Part shown: in pieces, positions 32,479 to 44,592 of the stretch
Layout: each line of letters starts with the position of its first letter
Numbering within the stretch: position 1 is the stretch's first letter
Assembly: GCA_025399215.1 (NCBI GenBank)
Contig: MU621132.1
Location: 8,735 to 72,734 of the forward strand
Origin: Globomyces pollinis-pini
Lineage: Eukaryota; Chytridiomycota; Chytridiomycetes; Rhizophydiales; Globomycetaceae
Reading direction: 5' to 3'
DNA length: 64,000 bases
Program-made: the position numbers and the translations under genes
The notes under the pieces: model-generated
Told to the model about the DNA's origin: nothing
Databases searched by the model: none
Seen by the model: the letters and a program-made list of their open reading frames with translations, nothing else

Positions 32479-33753
32479 ATGGATACCTTTCGAGTTTCGA
32501 TTGAATTTGAAGAAATTTTGAAGGGCAAAAGCACCGATTATACCTCTCTAGCTCATCTAGAATTCATTAATCTCAATGGTGTTAATCTATTCCATTTCAT
32601 TGACAAATTCATTTCAATGGTACAATCAATTCCAACTGTAAAAAGTTGTGTTTTAAGCGATTGTAATGTTACAGAAGTCTTGGATTCTTGTTTACCAGTC
32701 TTTCAAACCCTGGAGTCTCTCTACCTGAAGCGGAATTCATTGGATGATGATGATACAATCAAATTATCAGTCTTAGTATCATCACTAAAGAACTTATCTT
32801 TGGCTACCAACCGATCTACGAATATTGGAATACAAAAACTGATGGAATCAGTATCAAAAAGCTCAACTATAGAAATGATTTCGTTGGGAGATATGATGAA
32901 CTTCAATGATGATTGTACCAAAACCATATCGGATCATTTACTACATCAAACCTCTCTTACTACATTGTTCCTGCAACTCAATCAAATCACAGATATTGGT
33001 TTACATCATCTATCCAACTGTTTGGATTCAAATCGTACATTAAGAAAACTATATTTACATTCCAATCGAATTGGCAATGATTCAATGGGTGAATTATGCA
33101 ACGCTTTGAAAAGAAACCACACAATCAAGAAGTTAACACTCCAAAATAATGAAATTGGTAATGATGGAATCAAAGCATTATTCCCTTGTTTTTATGTCAA
33201 CACAAGTTTAAATGAATTGGATTTACGATTTAATCAATTTGATGATGATTGTGTACATGCCATTGCTGATTCATTGGTGCATAATTCAACTTTGACGTTG
33301 TTAAAGTTGAATGGTAATAACTTTGGTTTAGTAGCTGGTCGATTACTCTTAAATTTGATAAAGTCAAATCCAGTTCTATCTTTACCCAAAGTATTCCCTG
33401 ATGATGCTTTTGAAGATTGGGATGATGATAGTGATGAGGAAATTTCCGAATTAGAAACTATTTCGGATCAATTAAATGAATTATCAACACTGCATTATCG
33501 ATCCTTAATTGACTTTAATCGTCAAGCCAAAGTTTGTTTTTTAACTAGTAGATTGGTCATGATGCTTGGGTTTTCACACGAAGTAGCTATGATGATCTTG
33601 GCATGGCTATTACCATCCGATTATCGTGAACATAAATTGAATTTGATTTTGTCAGGTTTGCTGGACCAATCACTAATTGGGTCTATAGCTAATGATCAAA
33701 AGTTCACTAGTTCTGAATTGCTTCGAATTCTAACGTGTCTTAAGTTATATTGA
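32479..33753 (+). CDS. Leucine-rich-repeat protein (ribonuclease-inhibitor type)
   Basis: 424 residues from the ATG at 32479, single exon; the open frame upstream lacks an ATG. About eight LRRs of the RI/RanGAP kind run through residues about 60-300, for example NRTLRKLYLHSNRIGNDSMG and NTSLNELDLRFNQFDDDCVH, each 28 residues apart. An acidic stretch (DDAFEDWDDDSDEEISELE) follows, as at the C-terminus of RanGAP1, then a helical region of about 110 residues with no known domain. The acidic tail makes a RanGAP-like or other nuclear/cytoplasmic scaffold plausible, but the conserved RanGAP arginine finger was not identified. Confidence 0.75.
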   Translation: MDTFRVSIEFEEILKGKSTDYTSLAHLEFINLNGVNLFHFIDKFISMVQSIPTVKSCVLSDCNVTEVLDSCLPVFQTLESLYLKRNSLDDDDTIKLSVLVSSLKNLSLATNRSTNIGIQKLMESVSKSSTIEMISLGDMMNFNDDCTKTISDHLLHQTSLTTLFLQLNQITDIGLHHLSNCLDSNRTLRKLYLHSNRIGNDSMGELCNALKRNHTIKKLTLQNNEIGNDGIKALFPCFYVNTSLNELDLRFNQFDDDCVHAIADSLVHNSTLTLLKLNGNNFGLVAGRLLLNLIKSNPVLSLPKVFPDDAFEDWDDDSDEEISELETISDQLNELSTLHYRSLIDFNRQAKVCFLTSRLVMMLGFSHEVAMMILAWLLPSDYREHKLNLILSGLLDQSLIGSIANDQKFTSSELLRILTCLKLY

Positions 33754-34097
33754 AATCGTCATCGTTATGTTGAAATTTCAATAAAGAAAGATACCAACGC
33801 ATATCTCACATCTTTTATTCCGATTATTGCAGGAGCAATCTGCAGTAGAAAAAACCCAGTACATCTGAAATAGATCTGAATGAATTACGTGACATAAACC
33901 AGATTATATCGTTATCATTAGCCAAATTTCATATTTAGAAGAAACGAAAGTAACCATTATGAACGCAACCAAGGCCATGTTATGCATTCCAAAACAACCA
34001 GAATTACAAAAGGCCATACCAACACACCACGTCTCTCAGTATTTTACATACGAAAAACAGTAATCAAATATTATAATAGCGGAAGTATGAATTATAT
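33754..34097. other. Intergenic stretch, 344 bp
   Basis: Lies between two converging genes. Nothing supported in it. Confidence 0.35.
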
Positions 34098-35647
34098 TCA
34101 ATTGTAATGCTCTATAGTAGCTGCAGCATCCTTTGCCATTTCCCCAGCAATCAAGTTCATCGACTTGAGGGCCTCTGATTTTGTGGGGTTGTCTTGAATG
34201 GCTTTAGCATAAGTTGCATCAACTTCATTTAGTTTCAAGCAATAATCTTGACAGATATAATGAAGTGAAACCCATTCCATCACATACGATTTGAAACCAG
34301 GTAACAATTCTTCTTGAAATACTTCTCTACGCTCTAATGGATCCAAATCAGAAAGGTCCGCTATGGTTTTGTGAAGATCATTTCCGCCTAGCTTTTTAAA
34401 ATTGTCCCCCATTTGTTTCCAGAATTTAATCGCCATTGCAAGAATGTTGATAACTTTTTTAAGCTCATCCAACGCTTGATGAAGTGCAATTATTACTTGT
34501 TTGGAAATAGCAATATCATTCTTGGCGGATTTCATTTCGGCAGCCAGAATGCCCATTTCGGTTGCTTTTTGAAGTTTAGCTCTTTTCGAATCTGCTGCTT
34601 GTTGGAGGTAAAACATCTTTTCTTGATGGGCCCTTTCAGATGCTGTGGTGCCTGTAGCATTGGCTTTTCTGTCTATCTTTTAGTCGTGTGGAAATTTACT
34701 GCTAATATCATCAGGTTTAGTTGGAAGTGGTGGGTTAGCACTTACACTGGTTTCCGATGGAGTGGGATCAGTACCACCACCAGCTTCAGGTTGATCAGGA
34801 AGTGATAGATTATCACCTGCGCTAGTTTCTGGTTTTGGTACATTGGAAGGAGCTGCTCCCGCATTATTCTGATTCTTTGATGATGCAGCAGCAGCTAGAG
34901 CAGCAGCAGCTCCAGCTGGCCCACCCGCCATTGCTCCCGCCCCTGCTGCGGCCGCCTTTTCTACTAAACCAGAAACTGCTTGGATAATTGCTAAGGTAAA
35001 TTCCTTTTCTTCTGCATTTTTTTGATCAGACCTTGCCATTTCTGCATTTCGTTCAGCCTCTGCATATAGTTCTTCAAATGATTCCACTTCGGCCATCCCT
35101 AACGTATGTCGTTGTTTATTTATGACCAGTAATCGTTCTTGCTCTTCCTTTTGTTTAGTTTTGTCAGTTCGGGCAACGGTGATCTCCCCTGCAACATCAC
35201 TAATAATCTGCCGTTGCATGGTGAATCTTTCTTTTAATTTCTCACATTCATCAGCCATTTCAATGGCAAGAGTAGAGATTATGGACAATTTCCGAATGGC
35301 GATTTTTTCCATTGGTTTTTCGCGATCAAGCCATTTGTAAGATTCGATAATAGTTTCTGCTATCTTTGAAGTAATATTTGCATATGTTTGCATTGTCAAG
35401 TTGGATGTCAAGCTAAGATTTGAAAGCTCCACAACGATCACTTGCATTTTGCCAGCAATTATTCCTAAAGATTAGTTCAGATCTGCTTACCTTCATTTGC
35501 AGCAATCGCTCCATTCAACGCAAGTTGAACGCATTTAGACATTCCAAGTAGTCCTTCGATAAGTACTTGCAAGTCAACTCGGTCGGATAGAACCTTCTCC
35601 ATCTGTAACGATGCTTCAGCTTTGGTTGGGATTGCGATTATAGTCAT
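34098..35647 (-). CDS. Long helical protein with central Gly/Ala-rich hydrophobic segment
   Basis: Spliced from three exons: ATG at 35647, a 26-nt intron near 35460-35490, and a 27-nt in-frame intron removing an apparent stop near 34673-34682. The product (about 490 residues) has an N-terminal helical region, a second charged coiled coil, then a Gly/Ala-rich hydrophobic run (EKAAAAGAGAMAGGPAG, residues about 235-260), a Pro-rich linker and a second long helical region ending AAATIEHYN. Long helices around a hydrophobic segment are the shape of alpha-helical pore-forming or membrane-inserting proteins, but no family could be identified and function is unknown. Divergent from the gene at 35997. 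Confidence 0.55.
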
Positions 35648-35996
35648 ATTTAGTTTTAGATGGTAACTTTGCTGGAAGGATATAATACAGAATGACTGTT
35701 CCTTTGTCCTAAATGGACTGAAATATCCACATGTTTGGGAATCTCGTGATACAATTACACTAATTTAACAATTTTTGAGCCAACAAGGATCTGACAAGGA
35801 CAAGGCCTTTCCCAGAAATTTCTATGGGATTATGAATGTATATTTAGTTAAAGATCTATGTTTATCTTTACTATCGATGGCCGAGAAGATATTTGTGGTT
35901 GTCAGGTAAACACTCCGCCTACTCCGCCATACAGTAGCAATTGTGGGCGAGTGGGGGTAGATCTACTTAAGAATACCTATCTTCAACATAATCAGA
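35648..35996. promoter_or_regulatory. Shared upstream region of divergent helical-protein genes
   Basis: 349 bp between two divergent starts. Contains a GC-rich patch with ACTCCGCC twice and GAGTGGGGG (stress-element-like) at about 35915-35957, unusual in an AT-rich region. Co-regulation is inference. Confidence 0.35.
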
Positions 35997-37866
35997 ATGG
36001 GATTTTTTGATTCCATTGGCAGCGCCTTTGATACTATTGGTGATGCCTTCAGCAAAGACGGAGCGGTGACAAAAGTTTGTGCTCGAATTCCAGTTGTTGG
36101 GCATGGAGTATCTGTCATCCATATGATTGCAGGAAATGAAGAAGAGGTATTTGATTAAAATCTCTTTAATACTAAGGCTCGTCGAGATGCTATTAATGCA
36201 ACTATGGGAATAGGAGGACTAGTTGTAGATGCACTGTATGATGATGAAGTGCACAAGGCAAGTGACAGTATCAAAGAACTACTTTCAGCAATCAATTCCA
36301 CTGAAATTGACAGTTCTGATGGAGGTATGGAGTATCCATATTGGTGTAGTGGGCAAAATACTGGTGTTTTAGATAAACGAAATGCTAATTTTTTGGACTG
36401 GTCTGGTAAAAAAATAGACGTATCCAAAGAAAAATTCCAGTTAAAAGATTTATTGTTCGCTGATGATTCCTGCAAGATTATGCTTGATGCTTCACTCCCA
36501 ATAACTGATACTGTGAATCAAATGAAATCAGATCTTGAAACTATTGCAAATAGTCATAATTGGAGAATTCTTGATCTTCTAAAAATCAAGATTCAAACCG
36601 CAGCAAAGTTGACTGATCAAAGTGCTCACTTTCAAGAAAAACTGAAATCAAGTTTAACCGCTGAAGCTGCGCGATTGATGAAGGAAAGATCGGAATGCAC
36701 CAAAAAGCTTAATGAATTTCAATATGAACTTGGAAAAATTAGCAATAAACTACCAGTACTAGAAAAAAAGAAGAGAGCATCATCAAGGGATTTTTCGAAC
36801 CATAAAAACTCATTCAGCCAATGCAAACAAAGGTTTTAGATATAGATAGCAAGATAGACAGGATTTGTCGTAGTGAGAGTTATTCTGCTTGGAAATTAAT
36901 GGGTGAAGATGTAAACCAATGTCTCATAGACTGCAAGCGCAGTTTTGAAGAAATGAAAACACATGCCTCTAATGCGAGAAAAGCTAGTAGAGACTTGCAT
37001 GATGCTATTCTGGAAGTAGCAGCCGCAAAACAAAGCATTTTGGTTTTAGAAGGTTATAGTAAATCTCTTGAATTCCAAGAAAAACTCCTACAAAATGACC
37101 TTGGTTCTTGCAAGAATGCCATTACTTTATGTATGACTATTAAAAGTTGCGTTCATTTACTAATTACTGAAGTTGGAGGTTAGAATTAGAATATTATTTT
37201 AATTTTGTAGATTGCTTGGCAATGATTGGCGATGATGAGGTTTTATTAGAACTATGGGAAGCGTTGGGATCTAAGATTAAACAAGAAGTGGACATATTGG
37301 AGGGACATATCACGAAGCTTAACAGGACTGCTGTTAATCAAATTAAATGCTACTCGTGTGAAGTAACCATCAAAGGTTGCCCAGTCATTTCTTCATCAAA
37401 TGATTCTGTTTACTGTGTGGGATGTGCTGAAAGATGCACCAATTCTTTGCAAGAACACGTTACTATTGCCTTTCAAGATTTTAGTATCCCATGGAAAGTA
37501 CCAGAGCTAGATAAAAGTGCTTATTTGTGGATAAGCTCATTGTCCAAGGTGCCTGCACAGTACAAAATTGCTCAATTCTATGGAGAACCAGTTGTTAAAG
37601 TGTTTGATAAATCGAAGAATCGTATGGTTGTAGGTAGAAAAAAAGGGAATCTTGTTTATCCGTCATCTAGATCTTATTTAGGTAGTCAATTTTATGAACA
37701 TCTGGTTATCAGTGAAGATTTTGCGTTAGAGTTCACTAAGCCAGGGTGGTATCCGAAATATGTAACTCCCAAGATTGATGACCAATCATATCTTGCTCTT
37801 AAGAATGGTGATAATATAATGATGGGTGTGCTTAAACCAATCTCAGGTATCAACAAATTCTCCTAA
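35997..37866 (+). CDS. Hydrophobic-N-terminus coiled-coil protein with CxxC pairs
   Basis: Spliced from four exons: a 30-nt intron after NEEE near 36148, a 29-nt intron near 36832-36860 and a 33-nt one near 37180. About 590 residues. The N-terminus is Gly/Ala/Phe-rich and hydrophobic (MGFFDSIGSAFDTIGDAF, then PVVGHGVSVIHMIAG, then GIGGLVVDAL). The middle has a long coiled coil (about 36500-37150). The C-terminal part has CYSC and CVGC plus further cysteines (possible zinc site) and a Tyr/Trp-rich last domain. No family identified. Its architecture partly mirrors its divergent neighbour, so the two may act together. Confidence 0.6.
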
Positions 37867-38256
37867 TAAATACAGGATCAAAAGATTGTAATGAATCCAT
37901 CATTGGCGATATGGAACAGTTGAAGGTTGTAAAAAAAAAAACCAAGAAATCGAAAAAAACTTAGCTAGAACTCATATATAAACTTCTATTGACTTCAAGT
38001 AACTTTCTTCATTTAGGAAGCACAGATGAATCTTCTGAATTTGTTACTTGATTAACCAAATTTACATAAGCTTGAACTGATCTATGTCCAATTTGTGCAG
38101 TATCTTTGTATAATCTGCAAATAGACTATGATGATTACAAACCCTATTTAAAATCTTTTGTGCTCGATGTTACATTTGACTCGATTTCTTAAAACTTAGT
38201 TATATGATTGTTTAAGCCCACTATAAATATATTAGTTTGGAAAATAAATATATTAT
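37867..38256. other. Intergenic stretch, 390 bp
   Basis: Between converging genes; poly-A and poly-T tracts typical of 3' ends. No gene or repeat seen. Confidence 0.35.
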
Positions 38257-38972
38257 TCACTGTTGATTGAAGCTAAATGCGACGAAGTTTCGCATTTCTT
38301 GAAATCCAGCGCACATCACATTGAATGATGAAGAAGTCAAAGCGAGATCCATAAATCCTACTATTAGTTACAATTGTACATACCCTTTGAATTGCCTCCA
38401 GAAGCATTTTCAGGGAGAGACCCGTAGACAAACTCAAAAGAAGAGTTGCTACTCTTGGATAGGCATTCCAGACCGGTTTTCTTGATAGAGGTGGCCACTG
38501 AACTATCTTCCCCGCAGAAATCCCATTCATCTGCAGCCTCGTCGTTTTCGACCAAGGTAGTGGCAGATGGTTGCTGAATATTAAATTCCTTGGCACCTTC
38601 TAAAGAAGCGCTGCTCTTGTCTTCGGGAATTTCCTTCAGATTTGTAACGCTGTGAAGGAGCTCCAGAGTCAACTCCGCATTCTTCACTTCACTAATGTCC
38701 AATTCCAAATGCAACGCTTCTATGGTATCTAAAATTAAATAAATATAATTACCTTTCAATTCCATTTCCTTGCTAGACATATTTGTCAATTGCTCTTGTA
38801 GCAAAGCGCATTCCATTTCCAGTGCGCTGACCTTCGCGTTGGTTTCAGCGCAGAGACGCTCCAAGAAAGCACAGCGTTCCCGGAGAGCTTCTTCTTCAGC
38901 TCTTCTTCTTCTCCATCTATTTCGCAGCGCAGTCAAAAAGCTTGTAAAACAATTCATTAGAATTTTTGACAT
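38257..38972 (-). CDS. Hypothetical protein with N-terminal Arg-rich coiled coil
   Basis: Three exons: a 24-nt intron near 38730-38753 and a 23-nt intron near 38360-38382 move the stop to 38257. About 220 residues. Starts with a short hydrophobic-basic stretch (MSKILMNCFTSFLTALRNR), then an Arg/Glu-rich coiled coil, then an acidic Ser-rich region containing DEWDFCGEDS. No domain recognised. The layout (basic N-terminus, coiled coil, acidic tail) resembles the gene at 26542 only in general shape. Confidence 0.5.
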
Positions 38973-40477
38973 TCAAACGCTCTTTTGAAGTCTTTTCACG
39001 ATTGTTTTCTTTAACAATAAAATCACAATAAAGACAATGGAATTGATAAGGAACTGACGTGCGAATTGCTGAGAGGAAGATCAATGTGATAAGAGTCTAT
39101 TTATCTCTAAAATGCATGGTTTCATGCACACTCTCCTTTTACCACAATTCATTCTGCAATAAATTCCAAGCTGGTTTCTTATAAAAGGTTCTTTCATCTG
39201 CTATGCGCTTCAGGTAAGGAATTCTCATCTTTTAGACTTCAACTATAGTCCTACAAAAGTTATTTGGCATGTCACATTCCAGTATCAGAAAAGTTTCTAC
39301 TTCACGTTGAATCATTCCATTTTGGCAACCGCCAGTAGCATTAGACTATCGTTCAATATACAATGGTATTGAAGGTCATTCAACAATATTGGCAAAGCGA
39401 AATACACTTGAAATATCTTTCCTTTCTGGGCTAATTGTTTTAGATTTGTATTCAGAAACAAAGAAATGCTGCTTTCATAATGCTAATGTTGAACTGGTAT
39501 TCACCACGAAAAGAATTCTGTTTGACAAAGCGCTTTTAACTGTTGGAGTATGTTACAGTATGAGCTTTGATTCAACTGTCGAGCATTTCTCAAAAGAGTT
39601 GAACAGTTAGCATGTTGAGTTTGGAAGGGTTTTGAAAAGAGTTGTCAAAAATTTACTCCAACATCCGTACTGAACTCCGAACACTCTGACATCAGATTCA
39701 GTCACCAAATGTCCTTATTAGAACAGGAATACTTACAGCGTATTGAAGCTGTCTTATATACAGTCTCTACTGTTGCTACAGAATCACACTATCACGATTT
39801 TGAACAGATAGATGTATGAATGTACTAATATTATACTTAAACAGTATACTTAAAAAAGCATTACAGTCTATTCTCTAATATCAAATCATCAAACTGCTAG
39901 GAGTTTATTATTTCATGATTGGATCTTTGTTGTTGAATTGTCAGCTGGTAATACTGATAAATGATTTGAAGTCAATTTTTATTGAACTGGGTGCAGAAAA
40001 GGTGATTATGCAGCTCCACCGAATGTGTATTTTGGTCCAGTAAAGGCGACATCTACTTGGCAAAGCGCGAGAGTAAGTAAGAGCATAAAACCAATATCAA
40101 CATTTCCAATCACTTTCAAATCGTAGGCTGGTGTTCCTCTCCCTGTCACTTCCTTTCTTGTACTAATATGGGCTAATTTAAGTCCACTTTGATCTGTTCC
40201 TAGAAAAATATCACCTTGCGATTTGAATCCAATCCGTTGAAATATTAGGGTTACATGATCGAGTTAATGTGGTAACTTGAAATCAGACGTTATATCTAGT
40301 GTTATTAAAGAATTAAAATGAAGTTATTGAATCAAACATAGACGAGGGACCACGTTAGAGGTATCTTCGTTCAAGTGTCTTTTTATGTGAATAGATGAAG
40401 ATACAAAAAATACCAATGAAAATGATTTATTAAAACGATACGAGATTAAATATAAATTTAATTTCTATAAAAGAACC
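38973..40477. other. Gene-poor stretch with unresolved coding-like segments
   Basis: About 1.5 kb. An ATG at 39709 opens a frame (MSLLEQEYLQRIEAVLYTV) which ends at about 39813 at a GTATG donor, and coding-like islands follow at about 39895-39955 and 40010-40080 and 40130-40190 (AGVPLPVTSFLVLIWA), but I could not join them in one frame. They may be a small intron-rich gene or a decayed one. A 73-codon frame at 39389-39610 has no ATG start and no family. Confidence 0.25.
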
Positions 40478-43400
40478 TTACAAGTCTTCTTCATCAGAAG
40501 ATAGAGGTTCACCATTCTTGATCTTAAGCGCCCTTCTCTTTTCCTTTAGTTTCAATTCCTTTCTGGATAATTTTCTAGTGGATTTGACCTTGGTAACGTT
40601 ACCGAAAGCATCGGTGACAGTTTCGGCTTCCTTTAATTCAATCTTTTCAACGAGCATTTCACGTTTAGCACCAGTGATGGTTAAAACACCGTTATCGACC
40701 AACCACTTTTCAGGGCAAAGAGCGTCAGTGAATTCAGCATTGTGGGAAATAATAATAACACCACCACCGAAATCAGTGATAGCACCGGCAAGAGCACCAA
40801 GAGAGTCACGATCTATAGAATTAGAAAAATCTAAAAATTAAATTACCCAAATAATTGGTAGGTTCATCCAAAACAAGCATATGAGGTTGATTCCACATAC
40901 AAGCACCCAAAACAACCTTGACCTTTTGGCCACCGGATAGACCACGGATACGAGAGTGGGAAGCGAATTCAGCAGATAAACCGACATCGGCCAAATGTTT
41001 TTCAACATTGGCAGCAGTCAATGGACGTTGGTAAGCACCTTCCAAAGCAGCACATTTATCATCGAAAGCTTGGATAATCTTTTCGAAACCCCAGTTTTCA
41101 AGCTTTTCACGAGATACCCATTGGTTATCATCATGAGATTTTCCAACGAACTTAAGTTCATATTCGAAGGAACGTTTAGCCTTACGACGACCCATCAAGG
41201 TTTCGATTTGGTACTTGGTGTCTTCAATGGTGATAACCTTTAACATTTGAGCCTTGTCTTCATCAGTCATTTGACGGGAAGCTTTGGCAGCAAGTTCACG
41301 ATCTTCACCAAATTGGAAACGCCATCTGATATATTCGTTAGGAGTCTTGTCCAAATGTTGTTCAACGTGATGGAAAGCGTGTTGAGCAACATAAGCAACA
41401 CGTAAGTTAGGGTGTTTAACAACTTCACCAGAGTCAGGGATGACTTCACCGGTAAGAACTTTGATGGCAGTAGATTTACCAGCACCGTTTGGTCCAACAA
41501 CAGCAATACGAGAGTTCAAGGAACATTGTAAAGAGATGTTGAAAAGAGCTTGTCGGCTAGCACCAGGGTAAGTGAAGTTGATGTTGGTCATCTTCAAAAT
41601 AGCCTTATCCTTGGATTTAACACCATCTAAGAAACCAGGTTCTGGGAATTTGAAAGAGAAAGCAGCAGCAGACAATTCATAGTAAGATTTGGCTTCAGGC
41701 TTTTGTTCGACGAATTTGGATAAGTTTCCTTTGTAGCACTTTAATTTACGGTTTTCATAGTGAATGATGTTGGTACAGACTCGGTCCAAGAAACCAGAAT
41801 CGTGAGAAACAATCATGGAAGTAACTTGAGTCAAAGAGGTAAGGTAGTCACATAACCAGGAAACGTTACCAACATCCAAGTGATTGGTAGGTTCATCCAA
41901 TAATAAGATATCAGCATTTTCCATCATAGCTCTGGCCAATTCCAGTTTCATTTTCCAACCACCAGAAAGGGAACCAACAGGTTGGTTACGTCTGAAATCA
42001 TCGAAACCGAATTCAGTTAAGGTTTCAGTGACAAATTCACGAGTGTATTCCTTGTCAATCATACAGAAATCAGTAACAGAGAAGTCAGCTTCTTCAGCTT
42101 GAAGAGTGTGTTCGACGAAAACAGTCTTTAATTCATCAGCAGGTGGGAAACCTTCCAATTGTCCATTAGCGATAGCACGCATAAGGGTAGATTTACCGAC
42201 ACCGTTAGGACCACAAAGACCGTAACGTTGACCACGAGTAAGACGAAGTTTGGTGTTGTTCAACAGAATCATACCACCATAAGCAAGGGAGAATTCACAG
42301 TTACATAATTCTTCACCTTCATCTTCATCATAAACATCGTTTTCTTTTTGACGTAATTTGTCCATTTCACTGTAAACCTCTAAGACTGGTTTAAGGACTT
42401 TCTTGGTATTATCGGCACCAACTAAAGGAACAAGGTATGGGTTCAAACAAGTAGCCCAGTCAGCATGAGACAATACGTGGGAATCATACATGACAGTGAT
42501 TAAAGAGGCACAGTAGTTAACGGTAGGGGCATCAACCTTGACTTTGGAGACTTTAGCAATGTTGTCAACAATAAGTTTGACAGCATCATTGTGTTCCTTT
42601 TCCAAACGAGCAGCGACTTCTTTAGGATCTTCAACATCGTGGGAATCACCACCACCAACTCTGATCATGGTAGCACGAGCGTTGGAAGCGACGTTACGTA
42701 GTTCTGGGTCAGATCCCATTTCGATGATACGGTCCAAACCAGGCATAAGTTTAGGTAAGAACTGATGGGCATCAGCAGGGTTTTCGACCAATTTACACAT
42801 GTTATCGATAATAACACAGTTCTGACGTAATACGGCAGGTTTACGTTCAGTCAAAGCACGGACCAAAAGAGGAACCATGATAGCCAAAGTTGGAGCTTCA
42901 ACTTGTTGGACAAAGGTAGTAGCAGCCAATTTGTAAACACATTCAGGAACTTCTTCAGGCTTGGAGATACAACTGACCAAGGCAGGAATGAACGGAATAA
43001 CATCAATGTTATCTAAAGTTCCACAAACTTGGATCATACAATCTGTGGCTGCTGATTTAACCTAATTGGGTTAGAAAAAAAAGAAAAAAAAACCTCATTC
43101 TTTGTGTCCCACATGGTATCTGAGACTGCTGGAATGATCAAAGGAAGACACATTTGAACTTGGGAAGCAGAAGTCTTGGTGAGGTTGGCAAGGAACTTGA
43201 GAGCAGCAATTTTAGTTTGCCATTTCTTTTCGTTGGTCAAGTTTTCCAACAAGGCAGGAACAAGAATTTTAACAGAGAAACGGGAAGGAAGAGCAAAGAG
43301 AGCTTCACCAGCCAAGTCGGCAGCAGCACGAACGGTAACTTGTTTATCACCGTATCCAGCGAGGATGGCGGAGAGTTCAGGAATTAAATAAGGTTCGGCA

Positions 43401-43639
43401 GGGTGACCCAACTTGTCAGCCAATTCTTTGTAGGCAAACATAGCACCTTCTCTAGCATAGTCTTGTTTCTTATTAAGACCAGCTTTTTTCAGAGCGTCCA
43501 AAACCCCCAAGTCGACGAGACCGGCAGAAATTCCGTGAGCTTTGATGGCAGTAGCCAAATCAGCGGCAGCAACAGCACGCTCTTCAGAAGGAGTATTAGC
43601 GACGACTTTGGCGAGTAATTCTTTAATTTGGGCCGTCAT
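40478..43639 (-). CDS. TEF3: Translation elongation factor 3
   Basis: Fungus-specific ATPase that helps release deacylated tRNA from the E site. Three exons: start at 43639, a 32-nt intron at about 43063-43094 and a 34-nt intron at about 40814-40847. Order: HEAT repeats (LAKVVANTPSEERAV... onward); a four-helix region; ABC1 with Walker A GPNGVGKST and signature LSGGWKMKLELARAMM; ABC2 with GPNGAGKST, the chromodomain-like insertion (TLMGRRKAKRSFEYELKF) and signature LSGGQKVKVVLGA; then LDEPTNYLD and a basic Lys-rich tail ending SSDEEDL. About 1,030 residues, the normal EF3 length. Codon use is strongly biased to preferred codons, as expected of an abundant protein. Confidence 0.97.
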
Positions 43640-44592
43640 CTTTGAAATTTAAAAAAAGTAAAGAAAGATAAGAATAATTTTTTATTAAATAGTTTTTTTT
43701 TTTGATTCCCACATGTTTCATCTTCTCCACACGTTTCAGGACAGACAAGGCTTTGACGAAACAAGATGGATGGAGGGTGTGAAAAGAAGGATTGAAACGA
43801 ACTGGAAACTGCCATGAGACTACAACCACCCCTCATGTGATGGAACCACATGATGACCATGGATTCTTTTACCGCGTTCTCTTGTTATAATGTATTCTTT
43901 CTTTGTTATTTACAATCTTTATTAATAGGTGATGGTTTCAGAATTGTCAGAAGACGCGATATTCAATCTCAAATCATACTCTATTTCACCTAATGTTCCT
44001 CTATGTTACACTATACTGTCATTTGTATTTACTCTTCTATCACTTCAATCTATGAACATGGATTATACGGTTCTCAGTAGTCCAGTACAGTGTTCCACAA
44101 GCAAGTATTACATGGCTACCACCACACACATACTTACCACCACCAATACTAAAGATACCAAACTATTAGCAACTAATAGCAACCACTACATTCAATAAAC
44201 GATTGATTAAATGACGATGATATCATTTAAGGGTGTTTCAGTGTTAGTTTCACGTTAGTCAGGACCTTGAAACTAATTTCCCGATTGGAAGTGTTTGTAA
44301 TTCAACAACAATAAGACGATCAGATGATGCTGTCCTACAAAAGAGTTCACAAGAACACTGGAAAGTATTTATTACAATTTATGTCCATTACTTCACTACA
44401 GTACTAGTTACTTGATTTGGATGATTTGAATATTTTACCAGGGTCTTTACCAGGGTCTGTACGACCCGACTATCAAACAAGAATTATCAACAATTTGAAT
44501 CCAAATACCTGAGTGCCAAAATTCAAGACCAGAAACAAAAGAATTTTATTGAGAATCCTAAAAATAAAAACCAACTAAAAAGTTTCTGGTAA
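43640..44592. other. Intergenic region between divergent TEF3 and MLH3
   Basis: 953 bp. The TEF3 side is polypyrimidine/poly-A rich. An 89-codon plus-strand frame at 43932-44198 contains one hydrophobic stretch and a Thr-rich tail but nothing recognisable, so it was not called. No repeats found. Confidence 0.35.

Noticed and set aside
36838..36854. A 17-nt intron in the gene at 35997
   Set aside because: A 29-nt intron using a later AG (ending GACAG) also keeps frame and fits the length range.
34098..37866. Calling the helical pair a pore-forming toxin
   Set aside because: Only general shape (helices around a hydrophobic segment) supports it; no family motif and no signal peptide.
43932..44198. 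Small ORF between TEF3 and MLH3
   Set aside because: Thr/Ser-rich translation, no family or conserved motif; cannot be told from chance.
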